A stretch of DNA of 64,000 nt. Source: Polyangium sp. 15x6. GTDB lineage: Bacteria > Myxococcota_A > Polyangia > Polyangiales > Polyangiaceae. Where the stretch lies: contig NZ_JASBQE010000069.1 of assembly GCF_029960785.1 (NCBI RefSeq), forward strand, positions 1-64,000. Direction: 5' to 3'. Below the pieces are notes generated by a model. The model worked only from the letters and a program-made list of their open reading frames with translations, was not told the origin of the DNA and made no database searches. This document shows positions 17,924 to 27,713 of the stretch, in pieces. The stretch's first letter is position 1; every line of letters starts with the position of its first letter. Both the position numbers and the translations under genes were made by a program.

Positions 17924-19525
17924 ATGGGCCGCTCCGCGATGTCGACCCGCGAAAACGGCCCTGTCGCCGCCTTGCCCGAGCCCCCCCCGCCGAGCGCGCT
18001 CGCCTCTCTCCGCGCCTGGCTCGGCGGCGCGCCGCTCTCTCCCCGTGCGCATCTCGTGCTCGGACTCGTCTTGCCGATGGCGCTCGTCGTCGCGAACGCC
18101 TACCGCGTCGCGAGCTTCACGATCGACGACGCCTTCATCTCCTTCCGCTACGCGCGGAACTTCGCGGAGGGCCACGGGCTCGTCTACAACCTCGGCGAGC
18201 GCGTCGAGGGGTACACGAACTTCCTCTGGACCGTGCTGCTCGGCGTCTTCGCGACGCTCGGCGCGCGCCCCGAGATCACGGCGAAGATCCTCGGCGTCGT
18301 CTGCGCGTGCGCCTCGCTCGTCCCCGTCTACCGGATCGCGCAGAGGCTCGCGCCGCTCGGATGGTCGCCGTGCCTCGCGACCTGGCTCTGCGCGTCGAGC
18401 TTCCTCCAGTCGGGCTACGCCGTCTTCGGCCTCGAGACGCCGCTCTTCGTCCTGCTGATCCTCCTCGGCACCGATCGTTTCCTCGTCGAGGAGCACGACG
18501 ACGCGGACGTCTTCCCCTGGTCGGGCCCGCTCTTCGCGCTCGCGGCCCTCACGCGCCCCGAGGCGCCGCTCTTCTTGCTCCTGCTCTACGTCTGGCATCC
18601 GGATCGACCCTTCTCTCGCCGGAGCCTCACGCGCCTCGCGACCTTCGCCGTCCCCGTGCTCGCGCACCTCGCGTTCCGCCGCTTCTACTACGGCGGCTTC
18701 TTCCCCAACACGCTCACCGCGAAGACGGGCGACGTGAACCAGCAGCTCCACGGCGGCGTCGACTACCTCAGGCGCTACGTGATGCACACGGGTCCAGCGA
18801 TCTGGCTCGGGGTCGCCGCGATCGCGATCTTCATCGTCCGCAAACGACGGGACGGGATCGCCATCGCATCCATCGCCGTCACCTTCGCCCTCTACGTGCT
18901 CTTCGTCGGCGGCGACTGGATGCCCTACTATCGCTTCCTCGCGCCCGCCGAGCCCTTCGCCTTCCTGCTCGTCGATGCCGCCGCGCGCACCATCGCCGAA
19001 CGCAAGGAGCGCGCTGCGGCGCTCGCGGTCGCGCTGTTCGGGATCGTCGCCGGCGGCGCGCGCGTGGGCTCGCTCCGGCAGGCGCAGCGCGACATCCTCG
19101 ACAAGGACAAGGCTTTCTGGGACGACGCCGCCGGCCGCACCGCAGCGTGGCTCTCGTCGCACGAAAAACCCGGCCCCGTGGCCATCGCCGACATCGGGTA
19201 CGTCGGCTACGCGACGGGCTTCCCCATCGTGGACATGCTCGGCCTGCTCGCGCCCGAGATCGCGCGCCTCCCAGGCGGCTACACGAACAAGACGGGCGCC
19301 GGGTACGTCGACGCGATCTTCGCGCGGAACCCCCGCTACGTGGTGATCATCTCCTCGACCGTCGACTGCAAGAGCCCGACGGTCCCCTCGTCCCGCGCGC
19401 TCCACGCGAGCAGCGAGCTGCGCACGGGGTTCGTCGTGGCCGAGCCGATCAAGCTCCGCGGCGGCGGAGCCTGGTGCATCTACGAAAGAAAAAGCGGCGC
19501 CGAAACCCGTCCGGCGCCGCGCTGA
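17924..19525 (+). CDS. GT-C family membrane glycosyltransferase (AftB-like), paralogue
   Basis: The product is 533 residues. It shares the full pattern of the divergent neighbour: HLVLGLVLPMALVVANAYRVASFTIDDAFISFRYARN, GERVEGYTNFLWT, VFGLETPLF, VGGDWMPYYRF and the C-terminal GYVGYATGFPIVDMLGLL. It lacks the acidic N-terminal extension. ATG 17924 is favoured over 17939 because GAAGG precedes it by six bases. The pair arose by duplication with inversion and probably acts in the same cell-envelope glycan pathway on different acceptors. It ends 19 bp before the convergent PilZ gene. Confidence 0.83.
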   Translation: MGRSAMSTRENGPVAALPEPPPPSALASLRAWLGGAPLSPRAHLVLGLVLPMALVVANAYRVASFTIDDAFISFRYARNFAEGHGLVYNLGERVEGYTNFLWTVLLGVFATLGARPEITAKILGVVCACASLVPVYRIAQRLAPLGWSPCLATWLCASSFLQSGYAVFGLETPLFVLLILLGTDRFLVEEHDDADVFPWSGPLFALAALTRPEAPLFLLLLYVWHPDRPFSRRSLTRLATFAVPVLAHLAFRRFYYGGFFPNTLTAKTGDVNQQLHGGVDYLRRYVMHTGPAIWLGVAAIAIFIVRKRRDGIAIASIAVTFALYVLFVGGDWMPYYRFLAPAEPFAFLLVDAAARTIAERKERAAALAVALFGIVAGGARVGSLRQAQRDILDKDKAFWDDAAGRTAAWLSSHEKPGPVAIADIGYVGYATGFPIVDMLGLLAPEIARLPGGYTNKTGAGYVDAIFARNPRYVVIISSTVDCKSPTVPSSRALHASSELRTGFVVAEPIKLRGGGAWCIYERKSGAETRPAPR

Positions 19526-19544
19526 TCTCTAGAAACTCGTTCGC

Positions 19545-21713
19545 TCAGGGCTTCTTGGTCGTCTTCTTCTTGTCGGCGACCTTCTTCTTGAGCGCGCCCT
19601 TCTTCTTCTTGTCGCCCGCCTTCGCCACCGTCTTCTTCGCGTCGGTGCCGAGCGAGATCACGAGCCGATCACCCTTCGCCTTCGCGACATAGGCCGGCAC
19701 GCCGTCCTTGAACTGAAGGCTGATCTCCGCGCCCGCGGGGTTGTTCACCACGTTGACCGAGGCGATCCGCTTGTCCTTGCGGGCGAGCTCCGTCGCCGAC
19801 GACAGCGCGCGCCGGCCGGGCAGCGAGACCGTGAAGCCCATCGCGCCCGCCGCGCCGTTCACCGTCTCGATCTCCCCGTCCATCTTCAGCTTCAGCACGA
19901 TCGGGCTCCGCACGTTGCCCTTGCCGAACTGCTTGCCGTCGCCTTGTGTCTCCGCCGCCTCCGAATCGCCCTCGCCGTCCCCTTCGTCCGCCGCTGCGCC
20001 GGCCTGCGCGGCGTCGCCCTCCGGCGCGGCCGGCGGCGTCTGCGCGATCGTTCCATCGGGCTGCGTCGGCATCGCCGGCACCGGCTCCGTCGTCGAGAGC
20101 GGCGTCGCCCCGAAGAGCGGCACGTTCACGCTCGGCACCGTGTTCGGATCACCGACCACCGTGTTCGCCGCCGTCGGCGCGGGCAGCGCCGCGGCCGATC
20201 CCGCCGCGTTCGCCTCCATCCCTTGCGGATCGGCTGGCGCCGCGCGCGACGCCCCGAGCAGCCGGAGCCCGCCCACCACGACGAGCACCGCCGCGAGCCC
20301 GAGCGCGCTTCCCATCAGCGCCGCCTTCCGGCTCGACGGAGCCTTCGGCGCCGCCTCGGTCGTCTCCGTCTCTTCCTTGTCGCGCACGAGCTTCTTGCCC
20401 GCCGCGCGCAGCGCGCCCGTCGGCGGCGCGGCGGTCGTCCGCCGCGTCGCTTGACCTTCCGTCGCCTCGGCCGCCTCCTCGCCGCGCCGCTTCCGGATCG
20501 CCGCGAACAGCCCCGACATCGCGCCCTTCGCGCGCTCTCCGATCCCGCCCACGGCCGGAGCGATCGCGCCGAACGCGGCCTTCGTCGCGCCCTTCGCCTT
20601 CTCGGTCGCGCCGCGCAGCGCCGCGCCGAAATCCTTCTTCGCGCCGCCGACCGCCGGCGAGTCCAGCGACGGATCGTTCGCTTCGGCCGCCTCGTCGCTC
20701 TCCTCCTCGCCAGCCGTGCGCAGCGACGCCGCATCGGCCGACGCGCTCGGCCGCGTGGCCGGCGGCTTCGATCGCATCTCCTGCGTACGCGCGCGGGAGG
20801 GCACCGCAGGCGACGACAGGAGCTCGGCGCGCGCCTCCTTCTCCTTCGACTCGCCTCCCGCGCTCACCTCGGTCTTCCCGGCTGGGGCCGGACCCACACC
20901 GGGCGTCGTGCGCTTGATCAGCGCCCCGAGCCCGAGGGACGACGCCTCCTTGCTCGGCTCCTTCTCCGGCGCCTTCGTCGCGGCCGCCTTCTCCGGCTCC
21001 TTCGCCGGGGCCGCCTTCTTCGACTCCTTCGCCTCGCCGAACCGGAGCGACACCACGAGCTGCGGCACCTTCGTCGCCGGATCGACCTCCACCTTCACGG
21101 TGTCGACCATCGCGGCGCGCTTGTCGCCGTGGTCCATGTCCTCCAGCTCGAGCGACCGACCCACCTTGAGGAACTCCAGGTTCGATCCTACGAGCACCTC
21201 ACCGCCCGTCGCTTCTCGCACCCGCGCCTTCATCGGCGAACCGAGCCCGTCGATGTGCAGCCGCACGCGCGTCCCGGGGATCCCCATCGGGCCGAGCCCG
21301 CTGTTCCCCTCGACCGAACCGCCGAGCTCCTGGCACAGGCTGCGCAGCGTCGCCTCTGCGTCGGGGCTGTCGAAGCCCACGAAGCGCAGACCGAACTCGC
21401 CTCCGCGCGGCGCTTCGCGGCGCCAGATCACCTCGCCGTCGGCGACCACCTCGCCCGCGTCGCCTTCGAACCGGCACACGAGCCGATCGCCGATCTGCGG
21501 GAGGTAGGCCGTACGCAGGCGCATGCCTTCGGGCGAGACGTCGATCGACTCGGCTTCGAAGCCGCCGCTCCCCTTGGCCTCGCCCACGGCCACCAGCGCC
21601 TCGAAGTGAACCCGGTGGTGGCCCGCGCGCCGGTCCGGCGTCCCGGACGTGGCCGTCGTGTTTGCTCGGCCGTTCGTGCCTTCGGCGGAGTCCTCTGCGC
21701 CTCGCATGCTCAT
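19545..21713 (-). CDS. PilZ-domain protein with TM helix and C-terminal AMIN-like domain
   Basis: The product is 722 residues. The N-terminal domain has PilZ marks: an Arg-rich start (RRAGHHR), DVSPEGM (DxSxxG) and GEFGLRFVGF; the Arg spacing is not the textbook RxxxR, so c-di-GMP binding needs testing. A long Lys/Glu/Ala linker follows, then a TM helix near 470-490 (AALMGSALGLAAVLVVVGGL). The Pro/Ala-rich outer part ends in a beta domain (SPIVLKLKMDGEIETVNG... GFTVSLPGRRA) resembling AMIN domains that bind peptidoglycan or secretins. The Lys-rich tail reads KKKKGALKKK. GGAGG lies six bases before the ATG. It may link second-messenger level to envelope structure. Confidence 0.75.
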   Translation of the reverse strand: MSMRGAEDSAEGTNGRANTTATSGTPDRRAGHHRVHFEALVAVGEAKGSGGFEAESIDVSPEGMRLRTAYLPQIGDRLVCRFEGDAGEVVADGEVIWRREAPRGGEFGLRFVGFDSPDAEATLRSLCQELGGSVEGNSGLGPMGIPGTRVRLHIDGLGSPMKARVREATGGEVLVGSNLEFLKVGRSLELEDMDHGDKRAAMVDTVKVEVDPATKVPQLVVSLRFGEAKESKKAAPAKEPEKAAATKAPEKEPSKEASSLGLGALIKRTTPGVGPAPAGKTEVSAGGESKEKEARAELLSSPAVPSRARTQEMRSKPPATRPSASADAASLRTAGEEESDEAAEANDPSLDSPAVGGAKKDFGAALRGATEKAKGATKAAFGAIAPAVGGIGERAKGAMSGLFAAIRKRRGEEAAEATEGQATRRTTAAPPTGALRAAGKKLVRDKEETETTEAAPKAPSSRKAALMGSALGLAAVLVVVGGLRLLGASRAAPADPQGMEANAAGSAAALPAPTAANTVVGDPNTVPSVNVPLFGATPLSTTEPVPAMPTQPDGTIAQTPPAAPEGDAAQAGAAADEGDGEGDSEAAETQGDGKQFGKGNVRSPIVLKLKMDGEIETVNGAAGAMGFTVSLPGRRALSSATELARKDKRIASVNVVNNPAGAEISLQFKDGVPAYVAKAKGDRLVISLGTDAKKTVAKAGDKKKKGALKKKVADKKKTTKKP

Positions 21714-22050
21714 GACAGTCCTCCAAGCGTAGGGACAGACCCGTCCCCGCCGCGCCCCGCGCGACTCTCTCGCTTTCGCCCCGACTAAGTCACCGCGAAG
21801 ACGAGGGCCAAGTTTGCGGGTCGGGGAAGAAACGGCCCCGGCGGGGGTTGTCCGGAGGAGCGGACGAAACCGGCGCCCTCGAGGGGACGCAGGGGTCTCG
21901 TCCAGGCTCCGCCATCGCGGACTTTTTTCCGCGATGACGACGGAAAGGCCTGGACAGTTCCGCTACGGCACCTTAGATCATCCGTTATAGCGGACAGGCG
22001 GCTACCGGCGGCATGGATGTGCTCGCGGGCTTGGCCGTCGAGGAGGCCCC
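21714..22050. promoter_or_regulatory. Divergent promoter region with nested stem-loop
   Basis: This region lies between the PilZ gene (minus) and the DUF2325 gene (plus). It holds a nested hairpin: inner stem CATCGCGGA/TCCGCGATG (21913-21921 with 21928-21936) with a six-base, T-rich loop, inside outer arms GTCCAGGC/GCCTGGAC (21900-21907 with 21948-21955). TTATAG at 21985-21990 could be a -10 for the plus-strand gene, but no good -35 was seen. The rest is GC-rich without visible structure. Confidence 0.4.
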
Positions 22051-22419
22051 ATGCGCATTGGTTGGATCGGGGGAGTCGAGCGTTACGAGGTGCAGCTGGA
22101 GCGGCTCGCGAAGGCGGCCGGGCACGAGCTCGAATATCACCGGGGCGACGTGCGAGGCCGCGGGGCGCAGTCGCTCGAGGGGCTCGTGGAGCGCTGCCAG
22201 CTCATCGTGATCGTCACGGAGACGAACAGCCATGGCGCCGTCCAGCTCGCGCGCAAGCTCGCCCGCCAGCGCGGCCGGGGGACGCTCCTTCTGCGCAAGA
22301 GCGGCATCGCCCGCTTCGCGCGCTTGCTCGAGGCCATCGACCAGGCGACGGCGCAGGGCCTGTTCCACGCGGACGGCTCGATGGGCTCGGGCTACGAAGC
22401 GGCGCTGCTCGGGGCGTGA
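22051..22419 (+). CDS. DUF2325 domain protein
   Basis: The product is 122 residues and nearly the whole protein is one DUF2325-type domain: MRIGWIGGVERYE at the N-terminus, a conserved YHRGD segment, LIVIVTETNSHGA and a basic LARKLARQRG stretch followed by LLLRKSG. The fold is Rossmann-like and no biochemical role is established. RBS AGGAGG sits four bases before the ATG. It is followed after 33 bp by a small gene, possibly co-transcribed. The upstream stem-loop may be in its leader. Confidence 0.75.
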   Translation: MRIGWIGGVERYEVQLERLAKAAGHELEYHRGDVRGRGAQSLEGLVERCQLIVIVTETNSHGAVQLARKLARQRGRGTLLLRKSGIARFARLLEAIDQATAQGLFHADGSMGSGYEAALLGA

Positions 22420-22452
22420 GCCGATCCGCCTGAAACGTGACAAGCTTGCCAG

Positions 22453-22833
22453 GTGAGTGACGAGCCCGATCCGCCCGAGCGGCCCCTGGCCACGAGCGAC
22501 GCGCCGGAGCCGAAGGCCGACGACGTGGTGATGATCCACAGCCCGATGTCCGACGGGCAGGGCTACCACGTGCTCCGGCTGCGCGAGGGCAACGTGGAGC
22601 TCGGCGCGATCCGCAACATGCGCGAGGGCGCGCCGGTGCACGGCGACGTCGTGAAGCTGTCGCCGCGCAAGGAGCACGAGCGGCTCTACGACGTGGAAGT
22701 GCTCGTGAAGGGCCCGAACGCGCCGGAGCCGCCCCGATCCGGCCCGGCGCAGGTGGCGACGGACGCGTACAGGGCGAACTGGGACGCGATTTTCGGTGCG
22801 GGACGCGGCAGCGGCGGCGAGACGCTGAATTGA
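22453..22833 (+). CDS. Conserved hypothetical small protein
   Basis: The product is 126 residues starting at GTG. The core (MIHSPMSDGQGYHVLRLREGNVELGAIRNMREGAPVHGDVVKLSPRKEHERLYDVEVLV) reads as a small beta-barrel of SH3-like type, with a Pro-rich start and an Asn-terminated tail (ANWDAIFGAG). No signal peptide or membrane segment is present, so it is probably cytosolic. I do not recognise a named family. It lies between DUF2325 and another hypothetical gene, all on the plus strand. Confidence 0.65.
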   Translation: MSDEPDPPERPLATSDAPEPKADDVVMIHSPMSDGQGYHVLRLREGNVELGAIRNMREGAPVHGDVVKLSPRKEHERLYDVEVLVKGPNAPEPPRSGPAQVATDAYRANWDAIFGAGRGSGGETLN

Positions 22834-22944
22834 GCCTCGTGCGATTGCGGTGACCGCGTGGCCATTGCATCGGCCCGTCCGCCACGCCGACGAGGCTTTG
22901 CTTCCGCTTGACCCCTCGCCGCGCCCCGGCTTCCCTCGGCGCGC

Positions 22945-23922
22945 ATGGATCCCCTCGCGCCCATCGCCGGCCTCTCGCTGGAGCAATACGCCGAGCTTCG
23001 CGCCCTCTGCGCGGATCACCCCGACGACGCCGACGCCTGCGCGCGCGTCGTGCAATCGAAGAACGTCTCCCGCGAGGACTGGCTCGCCGCGCATGCGGGC
23101 TGGCTCGCGCGGCTCGAGGATCCCGCGCTCGGCGGCGCCGTCGCCGTGCGGTTCGTCCCGGCCTACCAGGCCGCGCTCGGCCGCGCCAAGGGCTCTGCTC
23201 CCACGCTCTCGTTCGAGGAGTACGTCGAGCTCTCCGCGCAGATCATGCACGCGGGCCTCTCGTCCACGCTCGCGCGGCAAGACCTGGATCTCTTTCGCTA
23301 CACGCAGATCGCGTTCCACTGGAACGCCGGCATGTCCCGCGACATGCAGACGTTCGTCGCGTACGTGTGCGCGGTCGAGCAGGAGCTCTTGCGCCTGCAC
23401 CGCGGCGGCGAGCGGCGGCCGATTCCCACGCTCGCCACGCTGATCGGCACACAAGCCACGGCCTTCGCACAGCCGGCCGAGCCCCCGGCGGCCCCGACAA
23501 ACGAAGCCGCGCCCGCGCCCGAGCCCGCGCCCGCGCCCGAGCCCGCTGCCGCGCCCGCTCCCGCATCCGTTCCCGCGCCCGCTGCCGCTCCCGAGCCCGC
23601 TGCCGCTCCCGAGCCCGCTGCCGCTTCGGCTCCCACGCCCGCTCCCGCGCAACAGCCGAAGAGCCTGGAGCAAGAGGCCGCGGAGGCGGCCAAGGCCGTC
23701 GGCGGCGCGCTCAAGAACGGGTTCGACAAGCTCGGTCATGCGCTCGATTCGTTCGGCAAGAGCCTGTCCAAACCGGGCGTCGGATCGGCCGTGCTCGTCG
23801 CGTGGTCGGACGGAAACAAGTACCCGGGGACGGTCGCGCAAATCGCGCAAGGTCAGTACTTCGTCACGATGAGCAACGGCGAGCAGTATTGGGTGGCCGA
23901 GCAGTACATCTCGGCGCCGTAG
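22945..23922 (+). CDS. Hypothetical protein with helical N-domain, Pro/Ala/Glu linker and Tudor/SH3-like C-domain
   Basis: The product is 325 residues. The N-terminal ~165 residues are helical (LSLEQYAELRALCADHPDD..., LSFEEYVELSAQIMHAGLS..., FRYTQIAFHWNAGMSRDMQTFVAY) and form a domain common in myxobacterial hypothetical proteins. Next is an APEPAPAPE linker (about 23510-23650, locally repetitive DNA), an amphipathic Ala-rich segment, and a ~50-residue C-terminal domain (VLVAWSDGNKYPGTVAQIAQGQYFVTMSNGEQYWV) with the look of a Tudor/SH3-like barrel. It is not exported by visible signal. Function unknown. Confidence 0.68.
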   Translation: MDPLAPIAGLSLEQYAELRALCADHPDDADACARVVQSKNVSREDWLAAHAGWLARLEDPALGGAVAVRFVPAYQAALGRAKGSAPTLSFEEYVELSAQIMHAGLSSTLARQDLDLFRYTQIAFHWNAGMSRDMQTFVAYVCAVEQELLRLHRGGERRPIPTLATLIGTQATAFAQPAEPPAAPTNEAAPAPEPAPAPEPAAAPAPASVPAPAAAPEPAAAPEPAAASAPTPAPAQQPKSLEQEAAEAAKAVGGALKNGFDKLGHALDSFGKSLSKPGVGSAVLVAWSDGNKYPGTVAQIAQGQYFVTMSNGEQYWVAEQYISAP

Positions 23923-23957
23923 TCCCCGTACGCTTCGTGCTACACCCGCGGCGAACG

Positions 23958-26900
23958 ATGCCCGCGACCGAAAAGGCAACCAGGGGCGCAGAGCTCCGCG
24001 CTCCGCTCGGCGAGATCGCCGGCGTCGACGCGCTCGACGTCGAGCTCGATCGCCCCGACGCGGCGCCGCTCGAACCCCTCCCCTCGTACGAGCTCCCGCT
24101 CGATCGGCCGATCACCACCTCGCGTGATCTCGCCGCGCGCGTCCTCGGACCGAAGGGTCCCACGATCCACGTCGTCTCCGTCGCAGGCGGCGCCACCGCG
24201 CTCGTCCTTCGTGCGCTCGCGAGAGCCACGCGCCGGAAGATCATCGCCGTCACCGCGGATCTCGAAGCCGCCCGCGCCCTCCACGCCGACGCTTCGTTCC
24301 TGCTCGCCGGCGCAGACGCCGAGGAGCCCGACGCCGGGAAAACCACGCTCGGCGAGGTCCTGCTCTTCCCGCCGAACGAATCGAGCCCCTACGCCGACGT
24401 GAACCCCGATCGCCGCGGCGCCGAGGCCCGCCTCGCCGCGCTCTTCCACCTCGCCGTGGATCTGCCGTGGCGCGCGCTCGTCTGTCCCGTCTCCGCCCTC
24501 GCCCGCAGGGTCGTCCCACAGCCGGAGATCCTCGAGCACGCCGAGCTCGTCGTCACCGAGCAGGAGATCGAGCGCGACGCCTTGATCCGCAGGCTCGCGC
24601 AGGCCGGCTACGTCCGGAGCCCCCTCGTCGAGGACCCCGGCACCTTCGCCGTGCGTGGCGCTCTCCTCGACGTCTGGCCGCCGAACGCGAGTTTCCCCGC
24701 GCGCATCGAGTTTTACGGCGACCTCGTCATGGGGATCAAATCGTTCGATCCCGAAGGACAGAAGACGATCGCCGACATCAAGGAGGTCTGGCTCCCGCAG
24801 GCGCGCGAGGCCGTGCTCACGCCCGAGAACGAGGCCCGCGCCCGCGAGCGCGTCCGGGCCGCTTGCGACGCGGTCGATCTGCCGTCGGTGAAGGCCCGCG
24901 CCCTCGTCGACGACGTCACGAGCGGTCGCACGTTCTTCGGAGCCGAAGGGTTTCTCCCGGCGTACCTCGACCTCGCGCCGCTCGCCTCGTATCTCCCGGA
25001 CGACGCGATCGTCGTGCTCGAAGATCCCGCGGCGATCACGCGCTCCCTGCGCGACGAGCTCGGCCGCGCCATGGCCGATCTCGCCCACAAGTCGCGCGAC
25101 GCCCACTTCCCGCTCGACGCGTTCTACGAGACCGAGGGCGGCATCGCTTCGTGGATCGAGGGCCGCACGCACGTCGCGCTGCATCGGACCGGCATCGCGG
25201 GCGACGCGCCGGATCCTGCTTCCCTCGAACGATTCGAGGTCGCGCCCGAGACTGCGCCAACGCTCGCGACCTTCGATCAGGGCGACCTCGAGCGCGCCAT
25301 CAAGGCCGCGCGTGCGTCCCGTGGCAAGACCGGCGCGCTCGATCCGCTCGTGCGCCGCATCCTCGCCTGGCAGGAGCACGGCATGCGGGTCCTCGTCGCG
25401 GCGCGCGCGGAGACGCAGGTCGAGCGCCTCGTCACGCTCCTCCGCCACCAAGGCGTCCGCGTCCGCGCCCGCCTCGGCACGTTCGATCCCTCGATCCTCG
25501 ACGAACAGGATCCCGAGGCGACGCGCACCGCGCTCGTCGTGCGAGGCGGGCTCGCGCGGGGCGTCGTCGCGCCGGCCGAGCTCGTCGCGCTCGTCACCGA
25601 GGAAGAGATCTTCGGCGCCCGTGCGCATCGCCGCGCCGCGCGAGGGGGCAAGGACTCGAAGGCCACGGCGCGCCCCTTCCTCGAGGACCTGCGCAACCTC
25701 TCCGTCGGCGACTACGTGGTGCACGCCGATCACGGGATCGGCCGCTACCACGGGCTCGTGCACAAGCAGGTCGGCGGCATGGTCGTCGACCTCATCACGG
25801 TCGAGTACGCGGGCGGCGACAAACTCTACCTGCCCGTCTATCGCCTCAACCAGATCCAGAAGTTCCAGGGCGGCGAGGGCACGCCCAAGCTCGACCGGCT
25901 CGGCGGACAAACGTTCGCCAAGACGAAGGCAAAAGTCGAGAAGAGCCTACGCAAGATGGCCGACGAGCTGCTTCGCCTCTACGCCGAGCGAAGGAGCGCC
26001 ATCGGCGAGCCCACGGCTTCGCCCGACGATGACTACGCCGCGTTCGAGGCGACGTTCCCCTTCGACGAGACGCCCGATCAAGCCCGCGCGATCGCCGAGG
26101 TCTCGGGCGATCTCGAAGCCGCGCGCCCGATGGATCGGCTCGTCTGCGGCGACGTCGGCTTCGGCAAGACCGAGGTCGCGATCCGCGCGGCGTTCCGCGT
26201 CGCCGCCTCGGGCCGCCAGGTCGCCGTCCTCTGCCCGACGACCGTGCTCGCGCAGCAGCACTACCTGAACTTCAAGGCCCGCATGAGCCCGTACGCGCTC
26301 GAGGTCCGGGCCATGTCGCGCTTCCAGTCGAACAAGGAGCAGGACGAGGTCGCGCGGGGCCTGCGCGACGGCAAGGTCGACGTCGTCATCGGCACGCATC
26401 GTTTGCTCTCCAAGGATGTCCACTTCAAGAAGCTCGGCCTGCTCGTGGTGGACGAGGAGCAGCGGTTCGGCGTGACGCACAAGGAGCGCATCAAGGCGCT
26501 GAAGACGAACGTCGACGTCCTCACGCTCACGGCGACGCCGATCCCGCGCACGCTCCAGATGGCCGTCACGGGCCTGCGCGACATGTCCATCATCACCACG
26601 CCGCCCGCGGAGCGCCGTGCGATCCGGACCATCGTCACGCGCCACGATGAGAACGTCCTGCGCGAGGCCGTCGAGCGCGAGCTCGGCCGGGGCGGGCAGG
26701 TGTTTTACGTGTACAACCGCGTCGAGGGCCTCTACGAGCGGGCCGCGCGGCTCCAGGAGCTCGTCCCCTCGGCGCGCATCACCATCGCGCACGGGCAGAT
26801 GAGCGAGACCGCGCTGGAGCAGGCGATGCTCGACTTCGTGGAGGGTCGCTACGACATCCTCTGCTCGACCGCGATCATCGAGAGCGGCCTCGACATCCCG

Positions 26901-27707
26901 CGCGCGAACACGATGATCGTCGATCGGGCCGACATGTTCGGCCTCTCGCAGCTCTACCAGCTCCGCGGCCGCGTGGGCCGCTCGAAGGAGCGCGCGTACT
27001 GCTACCTCGTCGTGCCGCCCGCGAACGCGATGACCGACGAGTCACGCTCGCGCATCGAGGCGCTCGAACGTCACACCGAGCTCGGCTCGGGCTTCCAGAT
27101 CGCCTCGCTCGACCTGGAGCTGCGCGGCTCGGGCGACATCCTCGGCGCCGAGCAGAGCGGCAACGTGGCGCAGGTCGGCTTCGAGCTCTTCTGCCAGATG
27201 CTCGACGAGGCCGTGCACGAGCTGCGCGGCGATCCCGTGGTGCACGAGGTCGACCCCGAGCTCGCCTTCGACGCCGATGCGCTCCTGCCCGAGGACTACG
27301 TGTCCGACGTCGGCGTGCGCCTGTCCTTCTACAAGCGGCTCGCGAGCGCATCGAGCCCGGACGAGGTGCAGGATCTCGCGAACGAGATGGAGGATCGCTT
27401 CGGCTCGCCGCCGATCGAGGCGCGAAGGCTCGTGCACCTGATGAGCCTCAAGACCGAGCTCCGAAAGCTCCGCGCGCTCGCGTGCGAGGCGACGGCGAAG
27501 GGCGTGACCTTGCACCTGCGCGACGACACGCCGCTCGATCCGGCGAAGGTGATGAAGCTCGTGCAGCCGAAGGGATCGCCGTACAAGCTCTCGCCGGACA
27601 TGCGTTTGTCGAGAAGAACGCGGGACACGGAGCAGTTCGCGAGCGGGCTCGAAGCGACGGACAAACTGCTCGCGGAGCTCGCTTCGTGCATGAAGGCGGG
27701 GGCGTAA
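23958..27707 (+). CDS. mfd: Transcription-repair coupling factor Mfd
   Basis: The product is 1249 residues, close to the usual ~1150-1200. An N-terminal UvrB-like region binds UvrA. A CarD/CdnL-like RNA-polymerase interaction domain follows near 580-680 (LSVGDYVVHADHGIGRYHGL). The helicase has Walker A CGDVGFGKTE, DEEQ box and GTHRLL, and the second lobe has QLRGRVGRSKERAYCYL. The C-terminal TRCF domain is at ~1090-1200 (LPEDYV.DVGVRLSFYKRLASA). Mfd removes stalled RNA polymerase and recruits the excision-repair machinery. ATG 23958 was chosen because the conserved N-domain starts shortly after it; the longer frame upstream overlaps the preceding gene. It ends 6 bp from a convergent gene. Confidence 0.97.
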   Translation: MPATEKATRGAELRAPLGEIAGVDALDVELDRPDAAPLEPLPSYELPLDRPITTSRDLAARVLGPKGPTIHVVSVAGGATALVLRALARATRRKIIAVTADLEAARALHADASFLLAGADAEEPDAGKTTLGEVLLFPPNESSPYADVNPDRRGAEARLAALFHLAVDLPWRALVCPVSALARRVVPQPEILEHAELVVTEQEIERDALIRRLAQAGYVRSPLVEDPGTFAVRGALLDVWPPNASFPARIEFYGDLVMGIKSFDPEGQKTIADIKEVWLPQAREAVLTPENEARARERVRAACDAVDLPSVKARALVDDVTSGRTFFGAEGFLPAYLDLAPLASYLPDDAIVVLEDPAAITRSLRDELGRAMADLAHKSRDAHFPLDAFYETEGGIASWIEGRTHVALHRTGIAGDAPDPASLERFEVAPETAPTLATFDQGDLERAIKAARASRGKTGALDPLVRRILAWQEHGMRVLVAARAETQVERLVTLLRHQGVRVRARLGTFDPSILDEQDPEATRTALVVRGGLARGVVAPAELVALVTEEEIFGARAHRRAARGGKDSKATARPFLEDLRNLSVGDYVVHADHGIGRYHGLVHKQVGGMVVDLITVEYAGGDKLYLPVYRLNQIQKFQGGEGTPKLDRLGGQTFAKTKAKVEKSLRKMADELLRLYAERRSAIGEPTASPDDDYAAFEATFPFDETPDQARAIAEVSGDLEAARPMDRLVCGDVGFGKTEVAIRAAFRVAASGRQVAVLCPTTVLAQQHYLNFKARMSPYALEVRAMSRFQSNKEQDEVARGLRDGKVDVVIGTHRLLSKDVHFKKLGLLVVDEEQRFGVTHKERIKALKTNVDVLTLTATPIPRTLQMAVTGLRDMSIITTPPAERRAIRTIVTRHDENVLREAVERELGRGGQVFYVYNRVEGLYERAARLQELVPSARITIAHGQMSETALEQAMLDFVEGRYDILCSTAIIESGLDIPRANTMIVDRADMFGLSQLYQLRGRVGRSKERAYCYLVVPPANAMTDESRSRIEALERHTELGSGFQIASLDLELRGSGDILGAEQSGNVAQVGFELFCQMLDEAVHELRGDPVVHEVDPELAFDADALLPEDYVSDVGVRLSFYKRLASASSPDEVQDLANEMEDRFGSPPIEARRLVHLMSLKTELRKLRALACEATAKGVTLHLRDDTPLDPAKVMKLVQPKGSPYKLSPDMRLSRRTRDTEQFASGLEATDKLLAELASCMKAGA

Positions 27708-27713
27708 CCCGCG

